The notes under the pieces are model-generated. The model did not search any database and was not told the DNA's origin. It was given only the letters and a program-made list of their open reading frames with translations. Positions 27,289 to 36,358 of a stretch of 64,000 nucleotides of DNA are shown in pieces (position 1 is the stretch's first letter; each line of letters starts with the position of its first letter). The DNA comes from Methylocystis suflitae (GTDB taxonomy: Bacteria > Pseudomonadota > Alphaproteobacteria > Rhizobiales > Beijerinckiaceae), in NCBI RefSeq assembly GCF_024448135.1, contig NZ_JAMRYX010000041.1, positions 1 to 64,000 of the forward strand, in the 5' to 3' direction. The translations under genes were made by a program, and so were the position numbers.

Positions 27289-27726
27289 ATGTCGCCTTTG
27301 CTTCGGCGCCTGATTGAACGGGCGCAGCTGCCGCTCGTGGATGAGTTGAGCCTCGAAGCCTTTCTCGATGGCGTGCATCAGGAGGGCGCGCAGGCCCTAT
27401 TATTTCTTTCCGGCGATGGCGCGAATCGTCCCGAGACCGGCGATGTCGCGGTCGTGCTGCCCGAACTGCTGTCGCATTTTTCGGATCGCCTGCGCGGCGC
27501 CGTGATCGCGCCCGACGCCGAAGAAAGACTGCGTCCGCGGCTTCACGCTTACGTGTCGCCAAGTCTCGTCGTCATGCGAGGACGCGAGCCAGTCGGCGTC
27601 ATGCCGAAAATCTGGGACTGGGCCGATTACATCGCGAAGATCGAGAGTTTTCTCGATCCTTGCGCGCCTGTGCTCGCCGGACCGAAAAGGCCGCAGGTCG
27701 AGATTTCATTCAGCGCGGGAGCCTGA
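27289..27726 (+). CDS. hupG: hydrogenase maturation protein HupG (HyaE family)
   Basis: 145-residue thioredoxin-like chaperone of the HyaE/HoxO family, which protects or escorts the small subunit precursor in O2-tolerant uptake hydrogenases. The fold is visible in LLFLSGDGANRPETGDVAVV, then LHAYVSPSLVVMRGREPVGV, then WADYIAKIESFL. The thioredoxin CxxC is absent, as usual for HyaE. ATG 27289 follows GGGAGGAGTTGCC. First gene of the hup/hyp string. The gap to hupH is 3 bases. Confidence 0.85.
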   Translation: MSPLLRRLIERAQLPLVDELSLEAFLDGVHQEGAQALLFLSGDGANRPETGDVAVVLPELLSHFSDRLRGAVIAPDAEERLRPRLHAYVSPSLVVMRGREPVGVMPKIWDWADYIAKIESFLDPCAPVLAGPKRPQVEISFSAGA

Positions 27727-27729
27727 CCC

Positions 27730-28587
27730 GTGAAAGCAGGATTTTGGACGGCGCCCGAAGGCGCGGATGAGGCGATGCCGGTGGCGCCGATTGGCCTCGA
27801 CGACGTTTTTGCCGCGGGCGCCAGTCTACGTCTCGGCAGTCTCGCGCATAAGGAGTCGGAAGACCTCATTCGTCGTTGCGCCGGCGTTGGAAGCCTTCTC
27901 CTCGAACTCGCGGAGGCGCTCGCCCTTCAGCAGGCGGAAGAGCAGGGCCGTCTCTTCGACATTACCGATCGCACCGCGGACGAGCGCGAACTCCTGGACC
28001 AAGCGCTCGGCGCGGGCGAGGTGAGCGGCGTCGTCGCGTTGCCGGACGGCGTCACGGCGCAAATCGCGGAATCGACCATGGCCGGCCTTTGGCGCGTGCG
28101 CTTCAGCGACGCCGACGATCGGCTTGTCGGCGATTATCTTGAGGTCGGCGACATTCCCGAGATCGTTAAGCGCGCGTCGATCGTCAATGCGCGCGACGTT
28201 TCCTTTGGCGAAGCGCCCGAAGGCGCCATGAACGTCATGCCGCTGCTCGCGGAAATTCGCGCGCGCGTCGCAGCCTTCGCGCCGGGCGCCAAGTCCCACA
28301 TGGTCAATTTCATGCTGTTTCCGATGGCGACGGAAGACATGCGCTTCCTGCAGGCGTCGCTCGGAGAGGGGCCTGTCGGCCTCCTGTCGCGCGGCTACGG
28401 CAAGTGCCGCATTCACGCGACGGCGACGCGCCACGTCTGGTCCGTGCAATATTTCAACGCCATGGACGAGATCATTCTCGATACGCTCGAAATCGGCGGC
28501 GTGCCTGTCGTCGCCTTGGCGGCGACCGAGGATTTCCGCGATTCGAGCGAACGGCTTCGCGAGATCTACGAGGCCTATTTCCAATGA
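27730..28587 (+). CDS. hupH: hydrogenase maturation protein HupH (HyaF family)
   Basis: 285-residue HyaF/HoxQ family protein needed for processing of the uptake hydrogenase small subunit, probably as an Fe-S or export chaperone. Recognisable parts are MNVMPLLAEIRARVAAFAPG, MVNFMLFPMATEDMRFLQAS, LGEGPVGLLSRGYGKCRIHA and TRHVWSVQYFNAMDEIILDT. The start is GTG 27730, directly after hupG. Its stop overlaps the hupI ATG (ATGA). Confidence 0.88.
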   Translation: MKAGFWTAPEGADEAMPVAPIGLDDVFAAGASLRLGSLAHKESEDLIRRCAGVGSLLLELAEALALQQAEEQGRLFDITDRTADERELLDQALGAGEVSGVVALPDGVTAQIAESTMAGLWRVRFSDADDRLVGDYLEVGDIPEIVKRASIVNARDVSFGEAPEGAMNVMPLLAEIRARVAAFAPGAKSHMVNFMLFPMATEDMRFLQASLGEGPVGLLSRGYGKCRIHATATRHVWSVQYFNAMDEIILDTLEIGGVPVVALAATEDFRDSSERLREIYEAYFQ

Positions 28588-28802
28588 GCTTCGAGAATTT
28601 CAGCGCGCCTCGCGACGTGAGCGCCACTACAAAAATGGAATGCGGCGTGTGCTGGCATGTCTATGATCCCGCGCTTGGCGATGACGTCTGGCAGATTCCG
28701 CCGGGCGTATCCTTCAGCGCATTGCCCGCGGATTGGCGCTGTCCGAATTGCGACGCGCCGCAGGCGAAATTCATGAGGCTCGCCGATGAGCGCGAAGGTT
28801 GA
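28584..28802 (+). CDS. hupI: rubredoxin HupI (HoxR)
   Basis: 72-residue rubredoxin with two iron-binding knuckles, MECGVCWHVYDPALGDDVWQ and CPNCDAPQAKF. In O2-tolerant hydrogenase systems such rubredoxins (HoxR/HupI) support assembly of the special proximal Fe-S cluster under aerobic conditions. The start ATG 28584 is inside the end of hupH. Overlaps hupJ by 17 bases. Confidence 0.92.
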   Translation: MSFENFSAPRDVSATTKMECGVCWHVYDPALGDDVWQIPPGVSFSALPADWRCPNCDAPQAKFMRLADEREG

Positions 28803-29310
28803 TCCCGCGCGCGAAGCGGCGGCGGCATGCGCCGGCGCGCGGCTCGCCGATCACTACCGGCGCGTTCATGAAGCGATGCGCGATCTGCCGATCTGCAATC
28901 CGGCGCTGGAGATAGAGGCGATCGGCTTTCGGCCCTATGGGGCCCAAGCGCTCGGCGTCATTCTCACGCCCTGGTTCATGAACCTCATGATCTGCGCAGC
29001 GGACGCCGAGGAGCTCCCGCCGAAGGCTCCAGGCGAAACGGCCTGTTGGCCGCTGACTGCAGGGCGCGTGGACTTTGTCGTTGGACGGCTCGAAGGCTTC
29101 GGCCGCGTCGACAGCTGCTCGCTCTTTTCTCCGATGGACGATTTTGCTGATCACGCCGCGGCGCGCGCCGTCGCTGTCGCCGCGCTCGACGAATTATTCG
29201 ATCCCGCTTTTGCGGAGGCGCGCGCCGCGGCGGCGCGGAGACCCGCGTTGCTGGATCGCCGTTCGCTCACTTTCGGCGCGAAGCGCGACGCACCCAATCT
29301 CGCGTCATGA
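28786..29310 (+). CDS. hupJ: hydrogenase assembly chaperone HupJ (HybE/HoxT family)
   Basis: 174-residue HybE-domain protein, a small-subunit chaperone. Landmarks are NPALEIEAIGFRPYGAQALG, VILTPWFMNLMICAADAEEL, and FGRVDSCSLFSPMDDFADH. ATG 28786 lies inside hupI (17-bp overlap), and its stop overlaps the hupK start. Part of the gene string encoding accessory proteins for the HupSL enzyme. Confidence 0.88.
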   Translation: MSAKVDPAREAAAACAGARLADHYRRVHEAMRDLPICNPALEIEAIGFRPYGAQALGVILTPWFMNLMICAADAEELPPKAPGETACWPLTAGRVDFVVGRLEGFGRVDSCSLFSPMDDFADHAAARAVAVAALDELFDPAFAEARAAAARRPALLDRRSLTFGAKRDAPNLAS

Positions 29311-30392
29311 GCGCGTTACGGGAGATGTCGTCGAGCATCGGCGTCGAGGTGACGCGTATCGAGGATAGGGTGGAAGAGGCGAAGGTCACGCCGCGACGAC
29401 AAGTCGACGCCACGCGAATTCTCTACGGGAAGGCGGCGAGCGACGCGCCTTGCCTGATCGGTTCGGTCTTCACCCTCTGCGCCGGCTCGCAGCGCATCGC
29501 AAGCGAAGCGGCGGTGGCTGCGGCGCAGTCGCGACCCACGCCTGACGGCTTGCATTGGCGTTGGAGACGCATGCTCCACGCCGAGCGCATCGCCGAACAT
29601 TTGCGCGCCAGCCTACTGGATTGGCCCGGCGAGAAAAGCGATCCCCGTCGTCTTGCGCATCTGCCGGCCTTGCGCAAGGCGCTGGGGGCCGCCCGCGCGG
29701 CTGGCGAAGTGAATGACAATTCTCTCCACGCTGCTTTGAAGGAGGCGGCATGGGAAGTCGGCGCGCCGCTTGAAGCGGGTCGGAATCCTACAGCCTGGTT
29801 CGCTGAGTTATGGCGAGACGCCTTGCAATATGCGCAGATCGCGCCTTGGTTAAGCGGCGTCGACTTTCTGGCGATTGACGACATAGAGTCCGTGCATCGC
29901 GCACTCTGTGAGCGAAACGCTGATTTTCTCGCCCGCCCGCATCTGCCGGGACGCGTCGTCGAAACGGGAGCTTTCGCGCGCCATTTTTCCTGCCTTAGTC
30001 GCAATATCGGGCTGCTGGCGGCAAGGCTTCAGGCGCGCTTCTGCGACATCGCTTACGCATTAGACGTGCTGGCGAGCAGGGAACCCTTGGCGGGCGAAGA
30101 AGATCTCCTTGTCGCCCGTTCGAGCCGGCGCGGCGAAGGCTTCGCCATGGTGGACTCGCCACGCGGATTTTTGTTCCATCGCGTCGAAATCGACGCATCG
30201 GGCGTCGTGACGAGTTATGACATTCTCGCGCCGACGGAGTGGAACTTCCATCCCGCCGGGCCTTTCGCCCAAGCGCTTGCGGCGGCTAAGCTCGACGTCG
30301 CCGAGCCCCGGCGGTTTGTCGCGACGCTTGCGGCCTTGTTCGATCCCTGCGCATCCTGCGATATCAGACTTCGCGAGGCGCAGCATGCATGA
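29307..30392 (+). CDS. hupK: hydrogenase maturation protein HupK (HoxV)
   Basis: 361-residue protein related to the large subunit but lacking the N-terminal nickel motif. It keeps a C-terminal block reminiscent of it (FHRVEIDASGVVTSYDILAP, TEWNFHPAGPF, then LFDPCASCDIRL). HupK/HoxV is thought to hold the Fe(CN)2CO intermediate on its way to the large subunit. Overlaps hupJ (ATGA) and hypA (8 bases). Confidence 0.85.
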   Translation: MSALREMSSSIGVEVTRIEDRVEEAKVTPRRQVDATRILYGKAASDAPCLIGSVFTLCAGSQRIASEAAVAAAQSRPTPDGLHWRWRRMLHAERIAEHLRASLLDWPGEKSDPRRLAHLPALRKALGAARAAGEVNDNSLHAALKEAAWEVGAPLEAGRNPTAWFAELWRDALQYAQIAPWLSGVDFLAIDDIESVHRALCERNADFLARPHLPGRVVETGAFARHFSCLSRNIGLLAARLQARFCDIAYALDVLASREPLAGEEDLLVARSSRRGEGFAMVDSPRGFLFHRVEIDASGVVTSYDILAPTEWNFHPAGPFAQALAAAKLDVAEPRRFVATLAALFDPCASCDIRLREAQHA

Positions 30393-30726
30393 AATGTCGC
30401 TGATGGAAGCGCTCGTCGATCTTGCCGAAGAGGAAGCGCGCAAGGCCGACGCGCGACGCGTCGCCGTCCTGCGCGTCGCCGTCGGCGCGCTGAGCCATGT
30501 CGATCCGCACGCCTTGCGCTTTTGCTTTGAGGCCGTGGTTCGCGGCTCGATGTGCGAGGGCGCCGCCCTGGATTTGCTGGATGTTCCGGGCGCCGGCTGG
30601 TGTCTCGACTGCAGCAAGGAAGTCGCGTTGGCCGAGCGCTTCGGCGCTTGCCCCGAATGCGGACGCCATCGCGTTCAAATGACGCGCGGCGACGATTTTC
30701 GCCTCATCGAACTGGAGGTCTCCTGA
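30385..30726 (+). CDS. hypA: hydrogenase nickel incorporation protein HypA
   Basis: 113-residue nickel chaperone. The N-terminal [18 protein letters not shown] includes the nickel-binding MHE, and the zinc site is [20 protein letters not shown] followed by CGRHRV. Works with HypB to insert Ni into HupL and HupV. Starts in the end of hupK and its TGA overlaps the hypB ATG (TGATG). Confidence 0.95.
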   Translation: MHEMSLMEALVDLAEEEARKADARRVAVLRVAVGALSHVDPHALRFCFEAVVRGSMCEGAALDLLDVPGAGWCLDCSKEVALAERFGACPECGRHRVQMTRGDDFRLIELEVS

Positions 30727-31658
30727 TGTGCACCGTCTGCGGTTGCGGGATGAGCGTCGTCGAAGACAAGGACAAGGCCCAAAAGCGCGACGCGCATGGG
30801 CATGACCACGATCATGGCCGTCATCATCGCCATGGCCATCATCATCATCATGGACACGACCACGATCATCAACCTGACCATGAACATCACGATCATGACC
30901 ATCATCACCAACATGGCGTGGAGAGCCATGGCGACGACTCGATCCATTACGGCGCAGGATTAGCCGGTGTTCATGCGCCCGGCCTCAGCCAGGAGCGCAT
31001 CATCAAGATCGAGCGCGACATTCTGTCGAAGAACGACGCCTATGCGCGCGAAAACCGTCATCGTCTCGTGGCGAACGGCAATTTCGCGCTGAATTTCGTT
31101 TCGAGTCCCGGTTCGGGAAAAACCAGTCTTCTCGTGCGCGCGATCGAGGATTTGAAGGCGCGACGCGAGATCGTCGTGATCGAGGGCGACCAGCAGACCT
31201 CGAACGACGCGGAGCGCATTCGCGCGACCGGCGCGCGCGCGCTGCAGATCAACACCGGCAAGGGCTGCCACCTCGACGCGCATATGGTTGGACATGCGAT
31301 CGATACGCTCGCGCCGGAAAAGAATGCGCTGCTCTTCATCGAGAATGTCGGAAATCTCGTCTGTCCGTCCGCCTTCGATCTTGGCGAAGCGCATAAGGTC
31401 GTCGTGCTGTCGGTGACGGAAGGCGAGGACAAGCCGCTCAAATATCCAGACATGTTCGCCGCCGCCGATCTGATGCTGCTCAACAAGGCCGATCTTCTGC
31501 CGCATCTCGATTTCGATGTCGGCGCCTGCATGGCGGCGGCGCTCACGGTTAATCCTGATCTGCAGACGCTTGTCGTTTCGGCGCGAAGCGGCGAGGGCAT
31601 GCAGGCGTTCTATGCTTGGATCGAAGCGCGCGCCGCGCGCATGGCGATCGCGGAGTAA
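30726..31658 (+). CDS. hypB: hydrogenase nickel incorporation GTPase HypB
   Basis: 310-residue GTPase. MCTVCGCG at the N-terminus is the high-affinity nickel site (CxxCGC). A long His/Asp-rich tract (residues about 23-68, e.g. [20 protein letters not shown]) gives nickel storage. The G domain has [11 protein letters not shown] (P-loop), [23 protein letters not shown] and NKADLL. The His tract is what made the repetitive CAT/CAC stretch near 30800-30910. Confidence 0.96.
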   Translation: MCTVCGCGMSVVEDKDKAQKRDAHGHDHDHGRHHRHGHHHHHGHDHDHQPDHEHHDHDHHHQHGVESHGDDSIHYGAGLAGVHAPGLSQERIIKIERDILSKNDAYARENRHRLVANGNFALNFVSSPGSGKTSLLVRAIEDLKARREIVVIEGDQQTSNDAERIRATGARALQINTGKGCHLDAHMVGHAIDTLAPEKNALLFIENVGNLVCPSAFDLGEAHKVVVLSVTEGEDKPLKYPDMFAAADLMLLNKADLLPHLDFDVGACMAAALTVNPDLQTLVVSARSGEGMQAFYAWIEARAARMAIAE

Positions 31659-31663
31659 GGCGG

Positions 31664-33946
31664 ATGGCTCCTGCGGACGCCGTGCAAGCCGCCACGCAGC
31701 GTCTGCGGGTGCGCGTGCGCGGCGCCGTGCAGGGCGTCGGCTTCCGGCCTTTCATCTATGTTCTTGCAACGCGCATGCGGCTAAGCGGGTTCGTCAAGAA
31801 TGATGCGGCTGGCGTCCTCCTCGAAGTTCAGGGGGAGCGCATCGACGCTTTCCTCGATGCGCTATCGCGCCATCCGCCGCCGCTCGCGCGCGTCGATGCG
31901 ATCGAGGTCGAAGAACTCGTGGTGCGCGACTCTTCGAGCTTTGTCATTCTCGACTCGGTTGACGGCAAGAGCGAGACCCGCATCATTCCAGATGCGGACG
32001 TTTGCGAAGAATGTCTCGACGACCTCTTCGATCCTACGAGCCGCTTTTATCTCTATCCCTTCGTCACCTGCACGCATTGCGGCCCGCGCTATACGCTTAC
32101 GCGGCGGCTCCCTTATGATCGCGCGCGGACCTCCATGGCGCCCTTCGCCATGTGCCCCGATTGCGCGCGCGACTATCGCGATCCGGCAGACCGGCGCTTC
32201 CACGCGGAACCCCTCTGCTGTCCGGCCTGCGGACCAAAGCTCTCGTCTTCGCCGGCGGAGATCGTGGTGGCGCTACGCGCCGGCAAGATCGTCGCGACGA
32301 AGGGCGTGGGCGGCTTTCATTTGATGTGTGATGCGCATAACCGAGCGGCGGTGGAAGAATTACGCCGTCGCAAGGCGCGGGACGCGAAGCCCTTCGCCGT
32401 CATGGCGGCCAATATCTCCTCCGTCGCCACGATCGCTCGCGCGACTGAACAGGAACTCGCTCTGCTCCAGGATGTGACGCGGCCCGTCGTGCTGACGCAA
32501 AGTAGAGGCGTCCTCGCCGATGCCGTCGCGCCGCGCTTGAATCGCATCGGCGTCATGTTGCCCTATACGCCGCTCCATCATCTCATCTTTCAGGAGGCGG
32601 CGAGCGCGCCCGTGGCGCGCGCGTGGCGCGACGCGCCGCAAGAATTGATTCTCGTCGCGACGAGCGCCAATCTCGGCGGCGATCCGCTGGTGAAGGACAA
32701 TGAGGAGGCGCAGGAGCGCCTCGCCGCCATCGCCGATCTGATCGTGACGCATGATCGCGAGATCGTGACGCGTATTGACGATTCGGTGATGAACGTCGTC
32801 GCCGGCGCGCCGGTCTTTTTGCGCCGCGCGCGCGGATTCGCGCCCGAGCCGATCGAGCTTGCGGCGGACGGCCCTTGCGTCGTCGCCGCCGGCGCGCATC
32901 TCAAGGCGACGATAACTGTGACGCGCGGCCGCGAGGCTTTCGTCTCGCAACATATCGGCGATCTCTCAAACGCCGCGACCGCGCGTTTGTATCGCGAGAC
33001 GGCGCAACGGCTCGTCGATATTCTCGACGTGACGCCGGAGCTTGTCGCCTGCGATCTCCACCCCGACTATTTTTCCACACGCTGGGCCGAGGAGCTGGGC
33101 CTCCAGCTCTTTCGCGCGCAACATCACGCGGCGCATCTTGCCGCCGTTCTCGCGGAGCATCGCATCGAGGGGCCGGCGCTCGGCCTCGCGCTCGACGGAC
33201 ATGGGCTTGGCGACGCCGGACAATCCTGGGGCGGCGAAGTGATGCGCCTCGACGGCGCGTCATGGCGACGATTGGGTGGACTCGCGCCGCTGCCAGCGCC
33301 GGGTGGCGACCGCGCCGCGCGCGAGCCCTGGCGAATGGGCGTCGGCGCGCTCGCAAAGCTCGGGCGGCTCAACGCGGCGGCGCAGCTTTTTGCCGATGAG
33401 CCGCGCGCGTTAGAGATGGCGCGGCTCATTGGGCAAGGATATGCGCCGCCTGTTACGAGCAGCATGGGCCGCCTCTTCGACGCCGCCGCGGCGCTTCTCG
33501 GTCTTTCGACGCGCCAGCATTATGAAGCGCAGGCGGCTATTGAGATGGAAGCGCTGGTCGTCACGCCGCGCGCGATGGAAAACAGCTTTCGCATGAACGG
33601 CGATGAACTCGACTTTCTGCCGATTCTTGGCGCGCTCGCCGACCGGCGCATGAGCCCTCGCGAAGGCGCGGAGCTTTTTCACGGCGCGCTTATCGAAGGG
33701 CTCGCGCAATTCGTCGCGAGGGCCGCGACAGAGCAGCGGCTCGATATCGTTGTGCTCGGCGGCGGCTGCATGATGAATCGCGTTCTTGCCGAAGGGCTGA
33801 TGGAACGGCTGAAAAGCCTTGGTTTGCGGCCTATGCTCGCACGAAAGCTGCCGCCCAACGACGGCGGTCTTTCGCTTGGCCAGGCGGCGATGGCGCGCGC
33901 CTTCGCGCAATCTCCAATTCCCAAGGAACTTGCTCTATGTGTCTAG
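31664..33946 (+). CDS. hypF: carbamoyltransferase HypF
   Basis: 760-residue enzyme that turns carbamoyl phosphate into the HypE-bound cyanide precursor. Domain order: acylphosphatase (VRGAVQGVGFRPFIYVLATR), two zinc fingers (CEECLDDLFDPTSRFYLYPF then CTHCGP; CPDCARDYRDPADRRFH then CCPACGP), YrdC-like, and Kae1-like carbamoyl transferase (LDGHGLGDAGQSWGGEVM, VVLGGGCMMNRVLAEGL). ATG 31664 is used; an open frame back to 31616 overlaps hypB. Ends inside hypC. Confidence 0.95.
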   Translation: MAPADAVQAATQRLRVRVRGAVQGVGFRPFIYVLATRMRLSGFVKNDAAGVLLEVQGERIDAFLDALSRHPPPLARVDAIEVEELVVRDSSSFVILDSVDGKSETRIIPDADVCEECLDDLFDPTSRFYLYPFVTCTHCGPRYTLTRRLPYDRARTSMAPFAMCPDCARDYRDPADRRFHAEPLCCPACGPKLSSSPAEIVVALRAGKIVATKGVGGFHLMCDAHNRAAVEELRRRKARDAKPFAVMAANISSVATIARATEQELALLQDVTRPVVLTQSRGVLADAVAPRLNRIGVMLPYTPLHHLIFQEAASAPVARAWRDAPQELILVATSANLGGDPLVKDNEEAQERLAAIADLIVTHDREIVTRIDDSVMNVVAGAPVFLRRARGFAPEPIELAADGPCVVAAGAHLKATITVTRGREAFVSQHIGDLSNAATARLYRETAQRLVDILDVTPELVACDLHPDYFSTRWAEELGLQLFRAQHHAAHLAAVLAEHRIEGPALGLALDGHGLGDAGQSWGGEVMRLDGASWRRLGGLAPLPAPGGDRAAREPWRMGVGALAKLGRLNAAAQLFADEPRALEMARLIGQGYAPPVTSSMGRLFDAAAALLGLSTRQHYEAQAAIEMEALVVTPRAMENSFRMNGDELDFLPILGALADRRMSPREGAELFHGALIEGLAQFVARAATEQRLDIVVLGGGCMMNRVLAEGLMERLKSLGLRPMLARKLPPNDGGLSLGQAAMARAFAQSPIPKELALCV

Positions 33947-34167
33947 CGATCCCCGCTCAAGTGACGAAACTTCTCGGCGACGGCATGGCCCGCATCGACA
34001 TGGGCGGCGTGTCCAAGGCGATCAGCGTCGCGCTCGTGGATGATGTCGCGGTCGGCGACTTTGTCGTCGTTCACGTCGGCTACGCTCTATCGAAGATCGA
34101 CGCCGAAGAGGCCGAGCGCACCTTGGCGCTGTTGCGCGACCTTGCGGCGATGGAGACGCCGTCATGA
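33937..34167 (+). CDS. hypC: hydrogenase maturation chaperone HypC
   Basis: 76-residue chaperone with the invariant N-terminal Cys (MCLAIPAQVTKL) that carries the Fe(CN)2CO group between HypD and the large subunit. Overlaps hypF by 10 bases and hypD by 4. A second family member (HupF) is encoded at 46427, as expected when a dedicated chaperone serves the uptake enzyme. Confidence 0.95.
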   Translation: MCLAIPAQVTKLLGDGMARIDMGGVSKAISVALVDDVAVGDFVVVHVGYALSKIDAEEAERTLALLRDLAAMETPS

Positions 34168-35309
34168 AATATGTGGACGAATATCGCGATCCCGAACTCG
34201 CGAAGGGCGTCGCGGCGACGATCGCCGCGGAAGTCGATCCCGGCAGGAACTACCGTTTCATGGAATTTTGTGGCGGGCACACGCATGCGATTTCGCGCTA
34301 TGGCGTCGAAGACATGCTGCCGCGGAATGTGGAGATGATCCACGGTCCTGGATGCCCGGTCTGCGTTTTGCCGGTGGGGCGCATTGACGACGCGATCAGG
34401 CTCGCGGCCGATCCGCGCGTGACGCTTTGCACTTACGCCGATCTGATGCGCGTGCCGGCGTCTCGCGGCGCGAGTCTGTTGAAAGCGCGCGCGGCGGGAG
34501 CCGACATCCGCATGGTCTATTCGACGCTCGACGCTCTGCGCATTGCCGAGGCGGAACCCGAGCGCGAAGTGGTTTTTCTCGCCATCGGTTTCGAGACCAC
34601 GACGCCGCCGACGGCGCTCGCGATCAAACAAGCGAAGCAGAAAGGGCTGCGCAATTTTTCCGTCTTCTGCAATCATGTGCTGACTCCCATCGCCATGCGC
34701 GCCATATTGACGGGCGAAGGGGATGAGGCGACGCGGCTCGACGGAATCGTCGGTCCCGCCCATGTCAGCACCGTGATCGGCGCGCGGCCTTATGAATTCG
34801 TCGCGAGCGACTATCGCAAGCCCGTCGTGATTTCCGGCTTCGAGCCGCTCGACGTCATGCAGTCGATCCTTATGTTGATCCGGCAGATCAATGAGGGCCG
34901 CTGCGCCATCGAAAACCAATATGTGCGCGCCGTGACGCACGACGGCAACCTCAGAGCGCAGAAGGAGATGGATGAAGTCTTTGCATTGCGCGAAAGCTTC
35001 GAGTGGCGCGGGCTCGGTCTCGTCCCGCGAAGCGCGCTGCGCCTTGCCGAGGCGTTCGCCGATTTCGACGCGGAAAAGCGCTTCGATATTCGCACGGTCG
35101 CGGCCGCCGACAATCCCGCTTGCGAATGCGGCGCGATTCTACGCGGCGCGAAGAAGCCGACAGACTGCAAACTCTTCGGCGCTCTTTGCACGCCTGAGAC
35201 GCCGATGGGGTCTTGCATGGTGTCGTCGGAGGGCTCCTGCGCCGCGCATTACGCCTATGGGCGGTTTCGCGACCGCAGCCGCGCGCGCATCGAAAGGGCG
35301 GCCTCATGA
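34164..35309 (+). CDS. hypD: hydrogenase maturation protein HypD
   Basis: 381-residue Fe-S scaffold where the Fe(CN)2CO unit is built. Motifs: MEFCGGHTHAISRYG, GPGCPVCVLPVGRID, GFETTTPPTA, and the C-terminal [4Fe-4S] ligands in CECGAILRGAKKPTDCKLFG, CTPETPMGSCMVSSEGSCAA. Full length. Stop overlaps the hypE ATG. Confidence 0.96.
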   Translation: MKYVDEYRDPELAKGVAATIAAEVDPGRNYRFMEFCGGHTHAISRYGVEDMLPRNVEMIHGPGCPVCVLPVGRIDDAIRLAADPRVTLCTYADLMRVPASRGASLLKARAAGADIRMVYSTLDALRIAEAEPEREVVFLAIGFETTTPPTALAIKQAKQKGLRNFSVFCNHVLTPIAMRAILTGEGDEATRLDGIVGPAHVSTVIGARPYEFVASDYRKPVVISGFEPLDVMQSILMLIRQINEGRCAIENQYVRAVTHDGNLRAQKEMDEVFALRESFEWRGLGLVPRSALRLAEAFADFDAEKRFDIRTVAAADNPACECGAILRGAKKPTDCKLFGALCTPETPMGSCMVSSEGSCAAHYAYGRFRDRSRARIERAAS

Positions 35310-36358
35310 GTCTCGTCATGAAACCAGTTCGACGAAAACTCGATATGAGAGAGGGCCGCGTCGATCTCTCGCATGGCTCGGGCGGGCGCGCCATGGCGCA
35401 GCTCATCGCCGATATTTTTCACGACGCCTTCGACAATGACTGGCTGCGCCGCAACGACGATCAGGCCTCGCTCGACGCGCAGGAAGGCCGTCTCGTGATG
35501 ACGACCGACGGATATGTGGTTTCGCCGCTGTTTTTCCCGGGCGGCGATATCGGTTCATTATCCGTCCATGGCACGATCAACGATATCGCGATGGCTGGCG
35601 CGACGCCGAAATATCTTTCCGCGAGTTTCATCATCGAGGAGGGTTTTGCGCTCCTCGATTTGAAGCGCATCGCTCAAAGCATGGGCGATGCTTCGCGCGC
35701 CGCCGGCGTGCCGATCGTCACGGGCGACACCAAGGTCGTCGAGCGCGGCAAGGCGGATGGCGTTTTCATCTCGACCGCGGGCGTCGGCGTCTTGCCGGAC
35801 GGCCTGTCGCTGTCGAGCGACAAAGCGCGCCCCGGCGACGCGGTGCTTATCTCCGGCTCCATGGGCGATCATGGCGTCGCCATCATGTCGCGACGTGAAA
35901 ATCTCGAATTCAGCGTCGAGATCATGTCCGACTCCGCAGCGCTGCACGGACTGACCGCCGCCATGGTCGGGGCGGCGGGCGACGCTTTGCGCGTGATGCG
36001 CGATCCGACGCGGGGCGGCCTCGCCGCGGCGCTCAACGAAATCGCGCATCAGTCGAACGTTGGCTTCACGATCGCCGAGGAATCAGTCCCGGTGAAGCCG
36101 CAGGTCGCCGCCGCTTGCGAATTCCTAGGACTCGATCCCCTCTATGTCGCCAATGAGGGAAAACTCATGGCGATATGCGCGCCTGAGGCCGCTGATGCGC
36201 TGCTCGACGCCATGCGCGCACATCCGCTCGGACGCGAAGCCGCGCTGATCGGCCATGTCGTCGAAGACGAGCGAAATTTCGTCGAGATGACGACGCGCTT
36301 TGGCGGCGGGCGCATCGTCGATTGGCTGTCGGGAGAACAGCTTCCTCGCATATGTTAA
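35306..36358 (+). CDS. hypE: carbamoyl dehydratase HypE
   Basis: 350-residue PurM-like enzyme that dehydrates the carbamoyl group to thiocyanate on its C-terminal Cys. The chain ends in PRIC, the diagnostic tail. ATP-binding features are LSHGSGGRAMAQLI, GTINDIAMAGATPKYLSASF and MRDPTRGGLAAALNEIA. Start ATG 35306 overlaps hypD; the hupR start codon lies within its last codons. Confidence 0.96.
   Translation: MSLVMKPVRRKLDMREGRVDLSHGSGGRAMAQLIADIFHDAFDNDWLRRNDDQASLDAQEGRLVMTTDGYVVSPLFFPGGDIGSLSVHGTINDIAMAGATPKYLSASFIIEEGFALLDLKRIAQSMGDASRAAGVPIVTGDTKVVERGKADGVFISTAGVGVLPDGLSLSSDKARPGDAVLISGSMGDHGVAIMSRRENLEFSVEIMSDSAALHGLTAAMVGAAGDALRVMRDPTRGGLAAALNEIAHQSNVGFTIAEESVPVKPQVAAACEFLGLDPLYVANEGKLMAICAPEAADALLDAMRAHPLGREAALIGHVVEDERNFVEMTTRFGGGRIVDWLSGEQLPRIC

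Noticed and set aside
30780-30910. CAT/CAC-rich tract that looks like a tandem repeat
   Set aside because: It is the His-rich nickel-storage tract of HypB, not an independent repeat.
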